A stretch of DNA of 64,000 nt, from positions 349,659 through 413,658 of the forward strand of contig BQKD01000001.1 of the NCBI GenBank assembly GCA_022834735.1, in the 5' to 3' direction. Positions 51,741-60,417 of the stretch are shown piece after piece. The notes under the pieces are model-generated. The model was not told the DNA's origin. It saw nothing but the letters and a program-made list of their open reading frames with translations, and made no database searches. This stretch comes from Erysipelotrichaceae bacterium OPF54 (GTDB lineage: Bacteria; Bacillota_I; Bacilli_A; Erysipelotrichales; Erysipelotrichaceae). The position numbers were made by a program, and so were the translations under genes. Every line of letters begins with the position of its first letter. Within the stretch, counting starts at the first letter, position 1.

Positions 51741-52809
51741 ATACTGTAAAGGCTGCGGCGCCCTGCTGCAGAATGAGGATCAAAACGCCATCGGCTATGT
51801 TCCGACATTAGATTCCTCCTACTGCCAGAGATGCTACAGGATCCGTCACTATGGCGATGTGACCATCAATATGCAGAAAGGAATCGAATCGGCTGAAACG
51901 TTCGAAAAGATCGATAAGCTTGACGGCGTCGTGTTCTGGGTCGTCGATCTGTTTGCGTTCGAAGCGAGCATGATCCCCCGGCTCAATCAGAAACTGCCTG
52001 GCAAGAAAATTGTTCTTGTGCTGACAAAGCGGGATGTGCTGCCAAAAACGCTGACCGACCGCAAGATCCTTGAATTTGTTGACGACCGCCTGCACGAAGA
52101 AGGCATTCATGTGGAGGCTGCCATCATTCTGGGCGGACTGCTCAAAGGCGGCGAGGAATGCGAACATTCCATCGAGCTGCTCCAGGAAGCGCTGCGGCGC
52201 TATGCCCATGAGCAGAATGCCATTTTTATGGGCGTAGCGAATTCGGGCAAATCGACGCTCATCAACCGGCTGCTTTCATCAAGCGACCTGACAACCTCCC
52301 GCAATCCGGGCACGACGCTCGATGTGGTCACGATCATGAACGGGGACCACTTTATTTACGACACGCCAGGGATCGAGAACCACCACAGCATCCTCACTCA
52401 TATTCCGGCAAAGGATCTCAAGACGCTCATTCCGATCAAGCCGGTCCGTCCGCTCGTGACCCAGATCTACGAAAACCAGTCGTTTGCGGTAGGCGGTCTG
52501 GCCCGCATGGACGTCTATACGAACGGCAAGGCAACGGTTGTCGGGTATTTTTCAAGAAGCGTGAGCGTCCATCGCGGCAAGCTCGAAAAGGCTGACGAAT
52601 TATGGAAAAAACATCTGGGCGGCATGCTCAGCCCGGCTCTTGATACATCGCTCGAAACGATGCATACTTATCATGCCCCTCATTTTGAGGGCAAGCTTGA
52701 TGTCGTGATCCAGGGAATCGGCTGGTTCTGTGTTTCCGGCGACATCAAAGATATTTACGTAAAAGTGCACAAAGGAATTTTTGTGACATTCAGAAAGGCA
52801 ATGATCTAA
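51733..52809 (+). CDS. yqeH: YqeH, circularly permuted ribosome-assembly GTPase
   Basis: YqeH helps build the 30S ribosomal subunit. The 358-residue protein has a zinc finger (CKGCG..CQRCYR, about residues 4-36) and permuted GTPase motifs in the order G4 TKRD, G1 GVANSGKST, G3 DTPG, followed by a C-terminal domain. Full length. Its stop shares bases with the start of yhbY. Confidence 0.95.
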   Translation: MTKYCKGCGALLQNEDQNAIGYVPTLDSSYCQRCYRIRHYGDVTINMQKGIESAETFEKIDKLDGVVFWVVDLFAFEASMIPRLNQKLPGKKIVLVLTKRDVLPKTLTDRKILEFVDDRLHEEGIHVEAAIILGGLLKGGEECEHSIELLQEALRRYAHEQNAIFMGVANSGKSTLINRLLSSSDLTTSRNPGTTLDVVTIMNGDHFIYDTPGIENHHSILTHIPAKDLKTLIPIKPVRPLVTQIYENQSFAVGGLARMDVYTNGKATVVGYFSRSVSVHRGKLEKADELWKKHLGGMLSPALDTSLETMHTYHAPHFEGKLDVVIQGIGWFCVSGDIKDIYVKVHKGIFVTFRKAMI

Positions 52810-53099
52810 TGTTGAACAATCAGGATAAAAAATATTTAAGAGGACTGGCTCAGAACTTGAGCCCGCTGGTACAGATCGGCAAATCCGGTCTGTCCATGAA
52901 CGTATATGATACGCTCGATACGGCGCTCGAAGCGCACGAGCTTGTCAAGGTCAACCTGCTCAAGACCGCTCCGCTCGAAACCCGGGAAGCGGCCATTGAA
53001 TGCGCGGCCAACACGCATGCCGAAGTCGTGCATATAGTCGGCCGTACATTCATCCTTTACCGCCGCAGCAAGGAAAACAAGCTGGGCCTGAAAAAATGA
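52809..53099 (+). CDS. yhbY: YhbY, CRM-domain RNA-binding protein
   Basis: The 96-residue protein consists of one CRM domain (LRGLAQNLSPLVQIGKSGLS; HELVKVNLLKTA; IVGRTFILYRR) and binds pre-ribosomal RNA. It is fused tightly to the next gene: the TGA overlaps the nadD ATG. Confidence 0.94.
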   Translation: MLNNQDKKYLRGLAQNLSPLVQIGKSGLSMNVYDTLDTALEAHELVKVNLLKTAPLETREAAIECAANTHAEVVHIVGRTFILYRRSKENKLGLKK

Positions 53100-54124
53100 A
53101 AAAAGTCGCTTTACTGGGCGGTTCCTTCGATCCGATCCATCAGGGCCATATAGCGATGGCGCGCGAAGCGCTGCGGCAGATCGGAGCCGATGAAGTGTGG
53201 TTCATTCCCACGTATCAGACGCCGTTAAAGGATCGGATCCTGACCAGCGACACGCACCGTACTGAAATGATCCGGCTTGCGATCGAAAGCGAGCCGCGTT
53301 TCCGGCTCGAAACGATCGAGCTCGAACGGAAGGAAAAATCGTATACGATCGATACGCTGCGCGAGCTGAAGGAAAAATATCCCGACATCCGCTTTTATTA
53401 TCTGATCGGTTCGGATCAGATGGAGCAGTTTGACAAATGGCGCGATGTGGACGAGCTGATGCAGCTGGCCGAGTTTGTCGGCATCGAAAGAGAGAACACG
53501 TTCGGATCGAATCCGTGCCATCTGCGCTGCATGAACATGGAACAGGTGCCTGTATCTTCTTCAAAGGTCCGCAAAGGAGACTGTCTGCAGTATGTGGATG
53601 AAAAAGTGCTCGACTATATTTATAAGAACCGGCTGTATGTGCTCGATTTTGTAAGGTCGCGGGTGCATGAGCGCCGCTTCCTGCATTCGTGCTCGGTTGC
53701 CGATCTGTGCGAGCTGTTTGCGCTCGAAAACGGATACGATCCGGACAAGGCGTATCTGACCGGTCTGTTTCATGATGTGGCCAAGGAGCTTGATCCGCGG
53801 CAGATGAAGGCGTGGATGAAAAAGATCGCCCCCGAGTATATGGACGCGCATCCGGCCATCTTTCATGGCTTTGTCGGAGGACAGGTCGTCCGTTCGGTGT
53901 TCCGGCTGGATGATCCGCAGATCAGCAACGCGATCCACTGGCACGTGCTTGGCTTGAGCGCCGATCCGTATGCCATGATGGTGTATTGTGCGGACAAGCT
54001 CGATCCGACCCGAGGCTATGACAGTTCCGGGCTGATCGAGCAGTGCAAGAAGGATATATACAAAGGTTTTGAGCTGACCAAGGCCCAGAACGACAAATAC
54101 ATAACAGAAAAGGAGAACAAATAA
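53096..54124 (+). CDS. nadD: NadD-YqeK fusion: nicotinate-nucleotide adenylyltransferase and HD hydrolase
   Basis: Residues 1-195 are NadD (GGSFDPIHQGH nucleotide site and VSSSKVRKGD), which adenylates nicotinate mononucleotide for NAD synthesis. Residues 196-342 are YqeK, an HD-domain hydrolase of Ap4A (RRFLHSCSVA, GLFHDVAKELDP, HGFVGG, ADKLDP). In most Bacillota the two are separate adjacent genes; here no stop separates them. The ATG at 53096 overlaps the yhbY stop; longer frames are not supported. rsfS follows four bases later. Confidence 0.93.
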   Translation: MKKVALLGGSFDPIHQGHIAMAREALRQIGADEVWFIPTYQTPLKDRILTSDTHRTEMIRLAIESEPRFRLETIELERKEKSYTIDTLRELKEKYPDIRFYYLIGSDQMEQFDKWRDVDELMQLAEFVGIERENTFGSNPCHLRCMNMEQVPVSSSKVRKGDCLQYVDEKVLDYIYKNRLYVLDFVRSRVHERRFLHSCSVADLCELFALENGYDPDKAYLTGLFHDVAKELDPRQMKAWMKKIAPEYMDAHPAIFHGFVGGQVVRSVFRLDDPQISNAIHWHVLGLSADPYAMMVYCADKLDPTRGYDSSGLIEQCKKDIYKGFELTKAQNDKYITEKENK

Positions 54125-54127
54125 AGA

Positions 54128-54466
54128 ATGGATGTACTGAATACAGTGCTGAAAGCAATCTCGGAACGAAAGGGAGAAAATATTCTCGTTTATGATGTCA
54201 GCTCGCTGACCCCGTTTCTTGATACGATGGTCGTCGCTTCCTCTTCGAACCTGCGCCAGAACAACGCGATCGCGGCCAACATCCGCGACCGGCTCAAGGA
54301 AGCCGGATATACAGGAGAGATCCGCGAGGAAGGAACGAAAGATTCCAAATGGCTGCTGATCGATCTCAAGGATATCGTCGTTCATCTGTTCGTGAGCGAC
54401 GAACGGACAATGTACGGACTGGACAAGCTGTATGGCGATGTCCCGGTATACACTTATGATCTATAA
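54128..54466 (+). CDS. rsfS: RsfS ribosomal silencing factor
   Basis: The 112-residue protein (formerly YbeB) binds L14 of the large subunit and blocks subunit joining during starvation. It has the family stretch VYDVSSLTPFLDTMVVASSSN and WLLIDLKDIVVHLF. It overlaps the methyltransferase gene by 11 bases. Confidence 0.94.
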   Translation: MDVLNTVLKAISERKGENILVYDVSSLTPFLDTMVVASSSNLRQNNAIAANIRDRLKEAGYTGEIREEGTKDSKWLLIDLKDIVVHLFVSDERTMYGLDKLYGDVPVYTYDL

Positions 54467-55175
54467 TACTCTGGCAAAATATTATGATACCCTTGTCAGG
54501 GACGAGGAGGCGACCAGGGCCTATGTGGACTGGATCGTTTCGTTCGAGCCGGAAAGTCCTGTTCTCGAACTGGCGTGCGGATCGGGAGAGATCACGCATG
54601 CCCTAAGCGCCCTCGGATACGATATGAGCGCGCTGGATCTGAGCGCCAGGATGATCGAAAAGGCAAAGCAGAAGGATCTGGACAAAAAGATCTCGTTCAC
54701 GGTGCAGGACATGCTCGATCTTTCTGATCTAGGAACGTTCAAAACGATCTTCTGCGTGTGTGACAGCTTCAATTATGTGCTCGAAAAGGAAGATGTAAAG
54801 GCTTTGTTCAAAGAGGCAGCGTCTCATCTCGAAACGGGCGGGCTGTTTTGTTTTGATACGCATTCCCTTGACCGGCTCGATGAGTTCGAGGGCGAATACA
54901 ATGAGACCGGACAGTTTGAAGACGGGGTGCAGTATCAGTGGTCCATCATGTCGGAAGACGAATATATTTATCAGGATTTCGCGTTTTACAGGCCGGATGG
55001 CACGGTGCTCGAGGAGCATCATATGCAGCGCGTATATGATCCGGAATTTTTAATACAGGAGCTGGAAGAGTATTTTGATGTGATCTCGGTCAAAACGGAT
55101 TTTGATCAGGAAGGGATCAGCGAAGGCGAGAAGTACTTTTTTGCGGCCAGAAAAAAGCGAGGCATACAATCATGA
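54456..55175 (+). CDS. Class I SAM-dependent methyltransferase
   Basis: The 239-residue enzyme has the SAM-binding motif VLELACGSGEITHALS near residue 38 and MLDLSDL, FDTHSLDRLDEFEG further on. Its target is unknown; this gene lies between rsfS and mtnN in many Bacillota. ATG at 54456 is chosen because the family begins with a short helix YNTLAKYYDTL. It overlaps mtnN by 4 bases; the latter would recycle S-adenosylhomocysteine made by the methyltransferase. Confidence 0.9.
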   Translation: MIYNTLAKYYDTLVRDEEATRAYVDWIVSFEPESPVLELACGSGEITHALSALGYDMSALDLSARMIEKAKQKDLDKKISFTVQDMLDLSDLGTFKTIFCVCDSFNYVLEKEDVKALFKEAASHLETGGLFCFDTHSLDRLDEFEGEYNETGQFEDGVQYQWSIMSEDEYIYQDFAFYRPDGTVLEEHHMQRVYDPEFLIQELEEYFDVISVKTDFDQEGISEGEKYFFAARKKRGIQS

Positions 55176-55849
55176 CAGGAATAATTTGCGCAATGGAATC
55201 AGAGCTGCAGGCAGTTCTGGAACATGTGAACGAAGAAAAAACACGACAGGTCGGACAGGTACGCATCCACTACGGGATGCTGGATGGCAAAAAGGTCGCT
55301 GCCTGCCTGAGCGGGGTGGGCAAGGTCAATGCCGCTATGGCGACGACCATTTTATGTCAGGATCCTGAAATCGAACGGATCGTCAATGTGGGGGTTGCCG
55401 GCGGATTGAAAGAAGAACAGAGCGTTGGCGATCTGGTCATTTCTGATGAAGTGGCGCAGGCCGATTTTGATACGAGCCCGATCGACGGAGAAGCTGGCAT
55501 CGGTCTGGTGTTCAAGGTGGACGAAGGTCTGGTCGAAAAGGCGTGCCTTGCAGCGCATTCCCTGAATATCCCGTATCGGATCGGTGGTGTGGCTACACAG
55601 GATCTGTTCATGTCGCGCGAAGAGGACTATAAGAAACTGCTTGGCCGTTTCCCGGAAAGCGCCTGCTCGGAAATGGAAGGGGGCGCAGTGGCCCAGGTCG
55701 CCACCGCATTCAATAAGCCGTTCCTGGTGCTGCGCACCTTGTCGGATGTGGCGGTCCATAACGACAATCCGCTTGAGTTTTCGGAATTTGCCAAGATGGC
55801 AAGCCGGCAGGCAGCGAATGTCATACGGGCATTTTGTGCTTTAATTTAG
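55172..55849 (+). CDS. mtnN: MTA/SAH nucleosidase
   Basis: This 225-residue enzyme removes adenine from S-adenosylhomocysteine and methylthioadenosine. Typical blocks are IICAMESELQAV, CLSGVGKVNAA, GVAGGLKEEQSVGDLVI, CSEMEGGAVAQVA (metal-free nucleoside-binding Glu-Met-Glu) and RTLSDVA. It is the last gene before a terminator. Confidence 0.95.
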   Translation: MTGIICAMESELQAVLEHVNEEKTRQVGQVRIHYGMLDGKKVAACLSGVGKVNAAMATTILCQDPEIERIVNVGVAGGLKEEQSVGDLVISDEVAQADFDTSPIDGEAGIGLVFKVDEGLVEKACLAAHSLNIPYRIGGVATQDLFMSREEDYKKLLGRFPESACSEMEGGAVAQVATAFNKPFLVLRTLSDVAVHNDNPLEFSEFAKMASRQAANVIRAFCALI

Positions 55850-55877
55850 GAAGAGCGTCTGAGCTCTTCTTTTTTTC
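55850..55877 (+). terminator. Terminator after mtnN
   Basis: GAAGAGC and GCTCTTC with a six-base loop, followed by eight T. Confidence 0.85.
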
Positions 55878-55892
55878 AGGACATAAATCAAG

Positions 55893-55905
55893 TATAATAA
55901 GTGCA
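55893..55905 (+). promoter_or_regulatory. Promoter giving a leaderless start
   Basis: TATAAT (55893-55898), six bases, then ATG at 55905. No Shine-Dalgarno is present. Confidence 0.55.
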
Positions 55906-56405
55906 TGTCAAAAAGAAGCAATACAGTGTCTGAGAAAGACAATAGAAATAAAAATCACAGAAAGTATCACGGGCCGGGCACGACCTTGTCGCTTGCGGTG
56001 GTGCTTGTGCTGCTGGTCGGCATTCTCTGGTCGCTGTTTATCAGCGGGCCGGCACGCATTCATGATGAAGAACTGGCCGATGCCTATGCCCGGATCGAGG
56101 AAGAAGTGCCTGGCATCCAGGGGGTAGAGCAGAATATATTCGACTATATCACGTATCAGGGCTATACGGAGGATACGCTGTACTGGTTTGATCAGAAGCT
56201 TGATGTCATTACGACAAGGGATATTTCGACGCTTGACTACGACAAGGTGCGCGAGATCGCGCAGAAGGATTACGGGATCGAGCCGGATACGGTCCAGCTG
56301 ACTTTTGGATACAACAGCCCGTGCTATGAGGTGATTGGTTCAAAAAGGATGCTTCTTCTCGACTACGATACGTTTTCGAGAGTGTATGAAAGGCAGGTGC
56401 GGTAA
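55905..56405 (+). CDS. Small membrane-anchored protein, unknown
   Basis: The 166-residue protein has a basic N-terminus (about 1-20), one membrane helix (about 25-46) and an extracytoplasmic domain of about 110 residues. It resembles cell-wall/DUF5590-like proteins encoded before dnaD in other Bacillota by position, but I see no clear domain. The start looks leaderless. dnaD begins at the base after its stop. Confidence 0.7.
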   Translation: MSKRSNTVSEKDNRNKNHRKYHGPGTTLSLAVVLVLLVGILWSLFISGPARIHDEELADAYARIEEEVPGIQGVEQNIFDYITYQGYTEDTLYWFDQKLDVITTRDISTLDYDKVREIAQKDYGIEPDTVQLTFGYNSPCYEVIGSKRMLLLDYDTFSRVYERQVR

Positions 56406-56951
56406 ATGGCACAAAATTTCGACTGGAACGCGCCGTGGATGGATCAGTGCGCATGGATCTTCTCCAACCTGGAGAATCTGTCGCTGGATGCCAGGGAGGC
56501 GCTCATCGTTCTGCTGATTGCGCATTACAACGCGCATGGTCTTCCGATCAATACGGAGGATTTTTCGCAGAAGGCCAAGATCAGCGAAGAGGAGGTCGAT
56601 ACGATTTTTCAGATTTTATCGACCAAAGGGTATTTGACAGTAGGCTTTGCCAACGGCAAGGTGAATTTCAATCTGGACGGTCTTGTCAAGATGTCCAAAG
56701 TTCCTGGCAAGGGCCTTTCCAAAAGTCTGATTTCGGAGTTCGAAGATGAATTCGGACGGGATCTGAGCCCTTCGGAAATGCAGAAGATCCTCGATCTATC
56801 CGAAAAATTCGGGGAAAGACAGGTGATCTGCGCGCTCAACGAGGCAGCTGTATACGACAAACGCAATCTGACCTATGTGGAAAATGTCCTCATTTCCTGG
56901 AGCAATAAAGGTCTGACGACCGAGCAGATCGAAAGCGGGATCCGATCATGA
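56406..56951 (+). CDS. dnaD: DnaD-family replication protein
   Basis: DnaD helps load the replicative helicase at the origin and at restart sites. The 181-residue protein has an N-terminal winged-helix domain (AREALIVLLIAHYNAHG to STKGYLTV) and a C-terminal DnaD domain (FEDEFGRDLSPSEMQKILDL, VENVLISWSNKGLTT). It overlaps nth by 4 bases, the common dnaD-nth pairing. Confidence 0.9.
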   Translation: MAQNFDWNAPWMDQCAWIFSNLENLSLDAREALIVLLIAHYNAHGLPINTEDFSQKAKISEEEVDTIFQILSTKGYLTVGFANGKVNFNLDGLVKMSKVPGKGLSKSLISEFEDEFGRDLSPSEMQKILDLSEKFGERQVICALNEAAVYDKRNLTYVENVLISWSNKGLTTEQIESGIRS

Positions 56952-57634
56952 CCGGCAACGAAATTTTAGACGAGATCGAAAAGATCTTTCCGGATGCGCA
57001 GTGCGAGCTGTATCACGAGTCCGATTTTCAGCTCATGGTTGCGGTGATCCTGTCGGCACAGACGACCGACGCTTCGGTCAATAAGGTGACACCGGCCTTG
57101 TTTGCCCGTTTTCCGGATTCAAAGGCACTGGCTGCTGCCGATATCGGGGAAGTGGAAACGTGTATCAAAACGATCGGCCTGTACCATTCCAAGGCCAAAA
57201 ACATCATTGCGATGGCGCAGGATCTCGAGAGCCGTTTTAACGGGATCGTTCCTGCTTCCTATAAGGATCTGCAGTCGCTGGCTGGAGTAGGGCGCAAGAC
57301 GGCTAATGTCGTACGAAGCGTGGCATTCGACATTCCAAGCTTTGCGGTCGATACGCATGTGGACCGGGTCAGCAAGCGGCTCGGGCTCGCGAAATTCGAT
57401 GACAGTGTGGAAAAGGTCGAAGAAAAGCTGAAACGAAAGATCGATCGAAGCCGCTGGAATCAGGGACACCATGATATGATCTTTTTCGGACGTTATTTCT
57501 GTACGGCAAAAAAGCCAAAATGCGAACAGTGTCCGTTCGTTTCCTTCTGCAAGAAGGATGGGCTGGAAGCGTATAAGAAGAGCGAGAAAGAGCGCCTGGC
57601 AAAGCGCAGGGAACAGCTCGAACAGGAAGCATAA
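56948..57634 (+). CDS. nth: Endonuclease III
   Basis: The 228-residue DNA glycosylase/AP lyase removes oxidised pyrimidines. It has the helix-hairpin-helix LAGVGRKTANVV with the catalytic Lys, the Asp in VDTHVDRVSKRL, and the [4Fe-4S] cluster Cys spacing C-x6-C-x2-C-x5-C in the C-terminal CTAKKPKCEQCPFVSFC. It ends the run and is followed by a strong terminator. Confidence 0.96.
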   Translation: MTGNEILDEIEKIFPDAQCELYHESDFQLMVAVILSAQTTDASVNKVTPALFARFPDSKALAAADIGEVETCIKTIGLYHSKAKNIIAMAQDLESRFNGIVPASYKDLQSLAGVGRKTANVVRSVAFDIPSFAVDTHVDRVSKRLGLAKFDDSVEKVEEKLKRKIDRSRWNQGHHDMIFFGRYFCTAKKPKCEQCPFVSFCKKDGLEAYKKSEKERLAKRREQLEQEA

Positions 57635-57637
57635 AAG

Positions 57638-57671
57638 AATGCCTGTCCGTTTTAAACGGGCAGGCATTTTA
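57638..57671. terminator. Bidirectional terminator
   Basis: AATGCCTGTCCG and CGGGCAGGCATT (one wobble) around TTTTAAA, between two converging genes. Confidence 0.85.
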
Positions 57672-57676
57672 TGCGT

Positions 57677-58789
57677 TCAGACCGTACTGTCCGAACCGCT
57701 CTGGCCAGGGGTATCGGGAATGACTGGTTCCGGTTCGGGTGCCGGTTCGGGCTCTGGTGCTGGTTCGGGTTCGGGTTGCGGGGTCGGTTCCGGATTAGGT
57801 TCTGGGATCGGTTCCGGGGTCGGTTCCGGATCGGGCTGCTGAACAGGAGCGGATGGCGTGTAGACAGGGGCCTGGTAGGCTGGAGCCTGCTCCTGGGCCT
57901 GAGATCCGCTGTTTTCTTTGGATGGCGTTTGTTCCTGCCTTCCGGCATCCTTTTTCAAATTGTCCGGTTTGAATGTTTTCGCGTCAAAGTATTTTTTGTT
58001 TTCCTGTTTTGTATAGGAAATCGAGTTTTTCAGCGTACCTTTTTCTTTCTGGAGCAGGATCGTCGTCACTTCTTTTGGCTGGGAGGCGATGGAGATCGAT
58101 GTCTGGCTGCCGCTGTTGAGAGCGTCCCAGGTCTGCTGGTTGAGCACGGTCAGTCCGTTGATCATGGAAGAGATCGTTTCCTGGCTGGCCACAGCGTCGG
58201 TGCTGATGACTTTTACCTTTACTTCCTGCTGGGCTGTGCTGCCGTTTTCGCATACGGCTTTGATCGTGACCGTTTCTTCTTTCGGGGCGGAAATATCGAT
58301 CGGATCGGTTTCGATACGGACCGGGGAATCGGCAATAGCGAGGAAATAGTTTGCCAGATCGAAATCGATGGCGTTCTCCTCTACGACCACGAGCTCGGGC
58401 ATGCCGATAAAGCGGGGCTGACCGGTGTTTTTTACGATAAGCGTGGATGCGGCTTTTTCGCTGCCGCGAATGAGCGTGATCGGGAATTCGCCAGGTTCGA
58501 GCGTATCTTTTCCTTTCGAAGTGACCTGACGGGTGGTTTTGTTGTAGGTGTAAAGAGATGAGTCGCTCAGCAGCGGGCTTTCGATCGTAATGTTGTCGGC
58601 TTCTCCTTCAACAAAGAGGGCGGGATCGAGACGGACAGGTTCTCCATAGGCGACTTCGACTTGTTCTCTGGCTTTGATTGGTTCGGCAGGGCGGAAGACA
58701 AAAAAGGCGATGGCGCCAAGGAGCGCGATCACACACAGACAGATGGCGATGATCCGGTTTCTTTTGCGGACCGTACTGGTTTTTTTCAT
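57677..58789 (-). CDS. Surface protein with a Pro-Glu-Pro repeat tail
   Basis: The 370-residue protein has a short basic start, one membrane helix (about 14-34) and an extracytoplasmic region of beta strands (VAYGEPVRLDPALFVEGE, VEENAIDFDLANYF). From about residue 290 it is low-complexity, mostly PEP repeats (PEPTPEPIPEPNPEPTP). It resembles wall-spanning Bacillota proteins whose repeat tail acts as a spacer. No sortase signal is visible. Start 58789 follows GGAGAG; an upstream ATG would overlap the extended -10 TGCTATAAT. Function unknown. Confidence 0.75.
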   Translation of the reverse strand: MKKTSTVRKRNRIIAICLCVIALLGAIAFFVFRPAEPIKAREQVEVAYGEPVRLDPALFVEGEADNITIESPLLSDSSLYTYNKTTRQVTSKGKDTLEPGEFPITLIRGSEKAASTLIVKNTGQPRFIGMPELVVVEENAIDFDLANYFLAIADSPVRIETDPIDISAPKEETVTIKAVCENGSTAQQEVKVKVISTDAVASQETISSMINGLTVLNQQTWDALNSGSQTSISIASQPKEVTTILLQKEKGTLKNSISYTKQENKKYFDAKTFKPDNLKKDAGRQEQTPSKENSGSQAQEQAPAYQAPVYTPSAPVQQPDPEPTPEPIPEPNPEPTPQPEPEPAPEPEPAPEPEPVIPDTPGQSGSDSTV

Positions 58790-58935
58790 ATGCTCTCTCC
58801 TCTTGATTTTATAAAAATTACGATTTCGTTTCTTACTCATTATAGCAGAAGCGGTTCATGGTTTTGAAAAGAAGTTATAAACTTACGGAGAAATTGGCTA
58901 GGCTGGTCTGCAGGAGAAAAAAGTCTAATAAACTG

Positions 58936-58964
58936 TTGACAGCGCTTTCATTGCGCGTTAGTAT
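58936..58964 (+). promoter_or_regulatory. Promoter of the EIIA-licT operon with overlapping cre box
   Basis: TTGACA (58936-58941) and TAGTAT (58959-58964) are 17 bases apart. TGACAGCGCTTTCA (58937-58950) overlaps the -35 and fits the cre consensus at 13 of 14 positions, suggesting direct catabolite repression. Confidence 0.75.
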
Positions 58965-58977
58965 ATGGCTGTCAATA

Positions 58978-59053
58978 AGGTTTGTAACTCTTCGGAAGCA
59001 TCACCTGAATAGCGATATGAATGTCGTTGGGTATGTGAATGAAGAGTTTTTTT
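58978..59053 (+). promoter_or_regulatory. RAT antiterminator and terminator upstream of EIIA
   Basis: GGTTTGTAACTCTTCGG to GCATCACC (58979-59005) resembles the ribonucleic antiterminator bound by LicT. Its second part, AACTCTTC (58986-58993), pairs instead with GAAGAGTT (59041-59048) to form a terminator with a T tract. The two folds exclude each other. Confidence 0.7.
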
Positions 59054-59073
59054 GTTCAGGAAAGGAGAGCAGT

Positions 59074-59568
59074 ATGCTGAGTTTTAAGAAAAAGGAAAGG
59101 TCGGACAGGCAGAAAGCGGCTGGGCACACACTGCATGTCGCTGCCCCGGTGCAGGGGGAACTGATCGATCTGAGCAATGTGGCGGATCAGGTGTTTTCGC
59201 AGAAGATGATGGGAGAAGGTTTTGCGGTCGTTCCAAGTTCCGAACATGTGGTCGCGCCGGTTTCAGGAAAAGCGGTGACTGTGTTTCCGACAGGACATGC
59301 GATCGGGATCCGTACCGCACAGGGAATCGATGTGCTTGTTCATGTCGGGCTTGACACCGTGAATCTGAAGGGAGAAGGATTCAAGGTGCTCATTCACGAA
59401 GGGGATGAGGTGCAGATCGGGCAGCCGATCGTGGATTTTGATCAGCAGGTCCTGCGCCGGCATAGTCTGGATGCGACGACCATGGTTATTTTTACAGAAG
59501 GTTTCAGGCAGAAGATCAAAGTGAATCCGAAAAAAGTCAAGGCGGGTGATGTTCTGATCGAGGCCTAG
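59074..59568 (+). CDS. PTS EIIA, glucose type
   Basis: This 164-residue cytoplasmic EIIA-Glc domain passes phosphate from HPr to EIIB. Landmarks are FAVVPSSEHVVAPVSG, TGHAIGIRTAQGI and DVLVHVGLDTVNLKGEGF with the phosphorylated His. Start 59074 follows AAAGGAG; the longer open frame upstream covers the promoter and RAT and is not coding. It is first in the operon and supplies the EIIBC encoded two genes later, which has no EIIA of its own. Confidence 0.94.
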   Translation: MLSFKKKERSDRQKAAGHTLHVAAPVQGELIDLSNVADQVFSQKMMGEGFAVVPSSEHVVAPVSGKAVTVFPTGHAIGIRTAQGIDVLVHVGLDTVNLKGEGFKVLIHEGDEVQIGQPIVDFDQQVLRRHSLDATTMVIFTEGFRQKIKVNPKKVKAGDVLIEA

Positions 59569-59580
59569 AAAGGGGAAAGG

Positions 59581-60417
59581 ATGAAGATCATCAAGAAGAT
59601 CAACAACAACGTGGCGATCGGTCTGGATCAGAATGGAAAAGAAGTGGTCGTATTCGGCAAAGGAATCGGATTTGAGAAAATGCCGTATACATTGACTGAT
59701 CTTTCGAAGGTCGACCGTTCGTATTATGATGTGGATCCCCGGTATTATGAACTGATCAGCAGCGTGGACGAGAGGGTGCTTCTGCTTTGTACCAAAATGG
59801 TCAACGTGATCATGGCAAAACTGGAAGGGGAATGGAACCCGAGCCTCGTATTTGTGCTGGCTGATCATATCACGTTTGCGCTCGAGCGGTATCGAAAAGG
59901 GATGGCGATCCCGTTTCCTTATTCGGACGAGATCGAACTGGAATGTCCGGACGAAAACAGATGGGCTGTGTGGATCGTGAAAAATATCAACCACAATTTT
60001 CATGTGAAATTGCCAAAAGGAGAAGTGACGTGCATCGCGATGCATCTTGTCAATGCGCGGGCAGGAACAAAAACGGTCCGCAAGGAAACGAGCACGCAGA
60101 GAAAAGAGAGGATCCTGAAGTTCGCGGTCGATACGATCGAACACGATCTTGGGGTCAGCATATCGAAAAAAGATCTGAATTATTACCGGTTTAAAAGTCA
60201 TATTTCATATTTTGTGAAGCGCAAAGATGAAAATACGCCAGTCAGCGACGAGGGCGGAGAACTGTTCGAACTGATGAAGACAACATATCCGGACGCGTAT
60301 CGATGCGCAATGAAGATCAACAGCTATTTAAAAGAGGAATATGGATCGGATTGCTCGGACAGCGAGATCCTGTATTTGATGATCCACATCAACCGATTCA
60401 TGCAGCGAGGATTGTAA
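59581..60417 (+). CDS. licT: LicT/BglG-type transcription antiterminator
   Basis: The 278-residue protein has an RNA-binding CAT domain (about 1-55, KIIKKINNNVAIGLDQNGKEVVVFGKGIGF) and two PTS regulation domains with conserved His residues (LADHITFALER, CIAMHLVNARA, LMIHINRF). Unphosphorylated PRD1 allows binding to RAT hairpins, keeping terminators from forming. Two RAT-terminator switches lie in this operon: in the leader before EIIA and across this gene's own stop codon. So it controls both itself and the EIIBC-mupG-chbG part. Confidence 0.94.
   Translation: MKIIKKINNNVAIGLDQNGKEVVVFGKGIGFEKMPYTLTDLSKVDRSYYDVDPRYYELISSVDERVLLLCTKMVNVIMAKLEGEWNPSLVFVLADHITFALERYRKGMAIPFPYSDEIELECPDENRWAVWIVKNINHNFHVKLPKGEVTCIAMHLVNARAGTKTVRKETSTQRKERILKFAVDTIEHDLGVSISKKDLNYYRFKSHISYFVKRKDENTPVSDEGGELFELMKTTYPDAYRCAMKINSYLKEEYGSDCSDSEILYLMIHINRFMQRGL

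Noticed and set aside
57715-57850. Possible CRISPR-like or tandem repeat array
   Set aside because: The repeats are short codon-phased units encoding Pro-Glu repeats, without spacers.
58858-59073. 72-residue N-terminal extension of EIIA
   Set aside because: It covers the promoter, cre box, RAT and terminator, and a good Shine-Dalgarno lies before the ATG at 59074.
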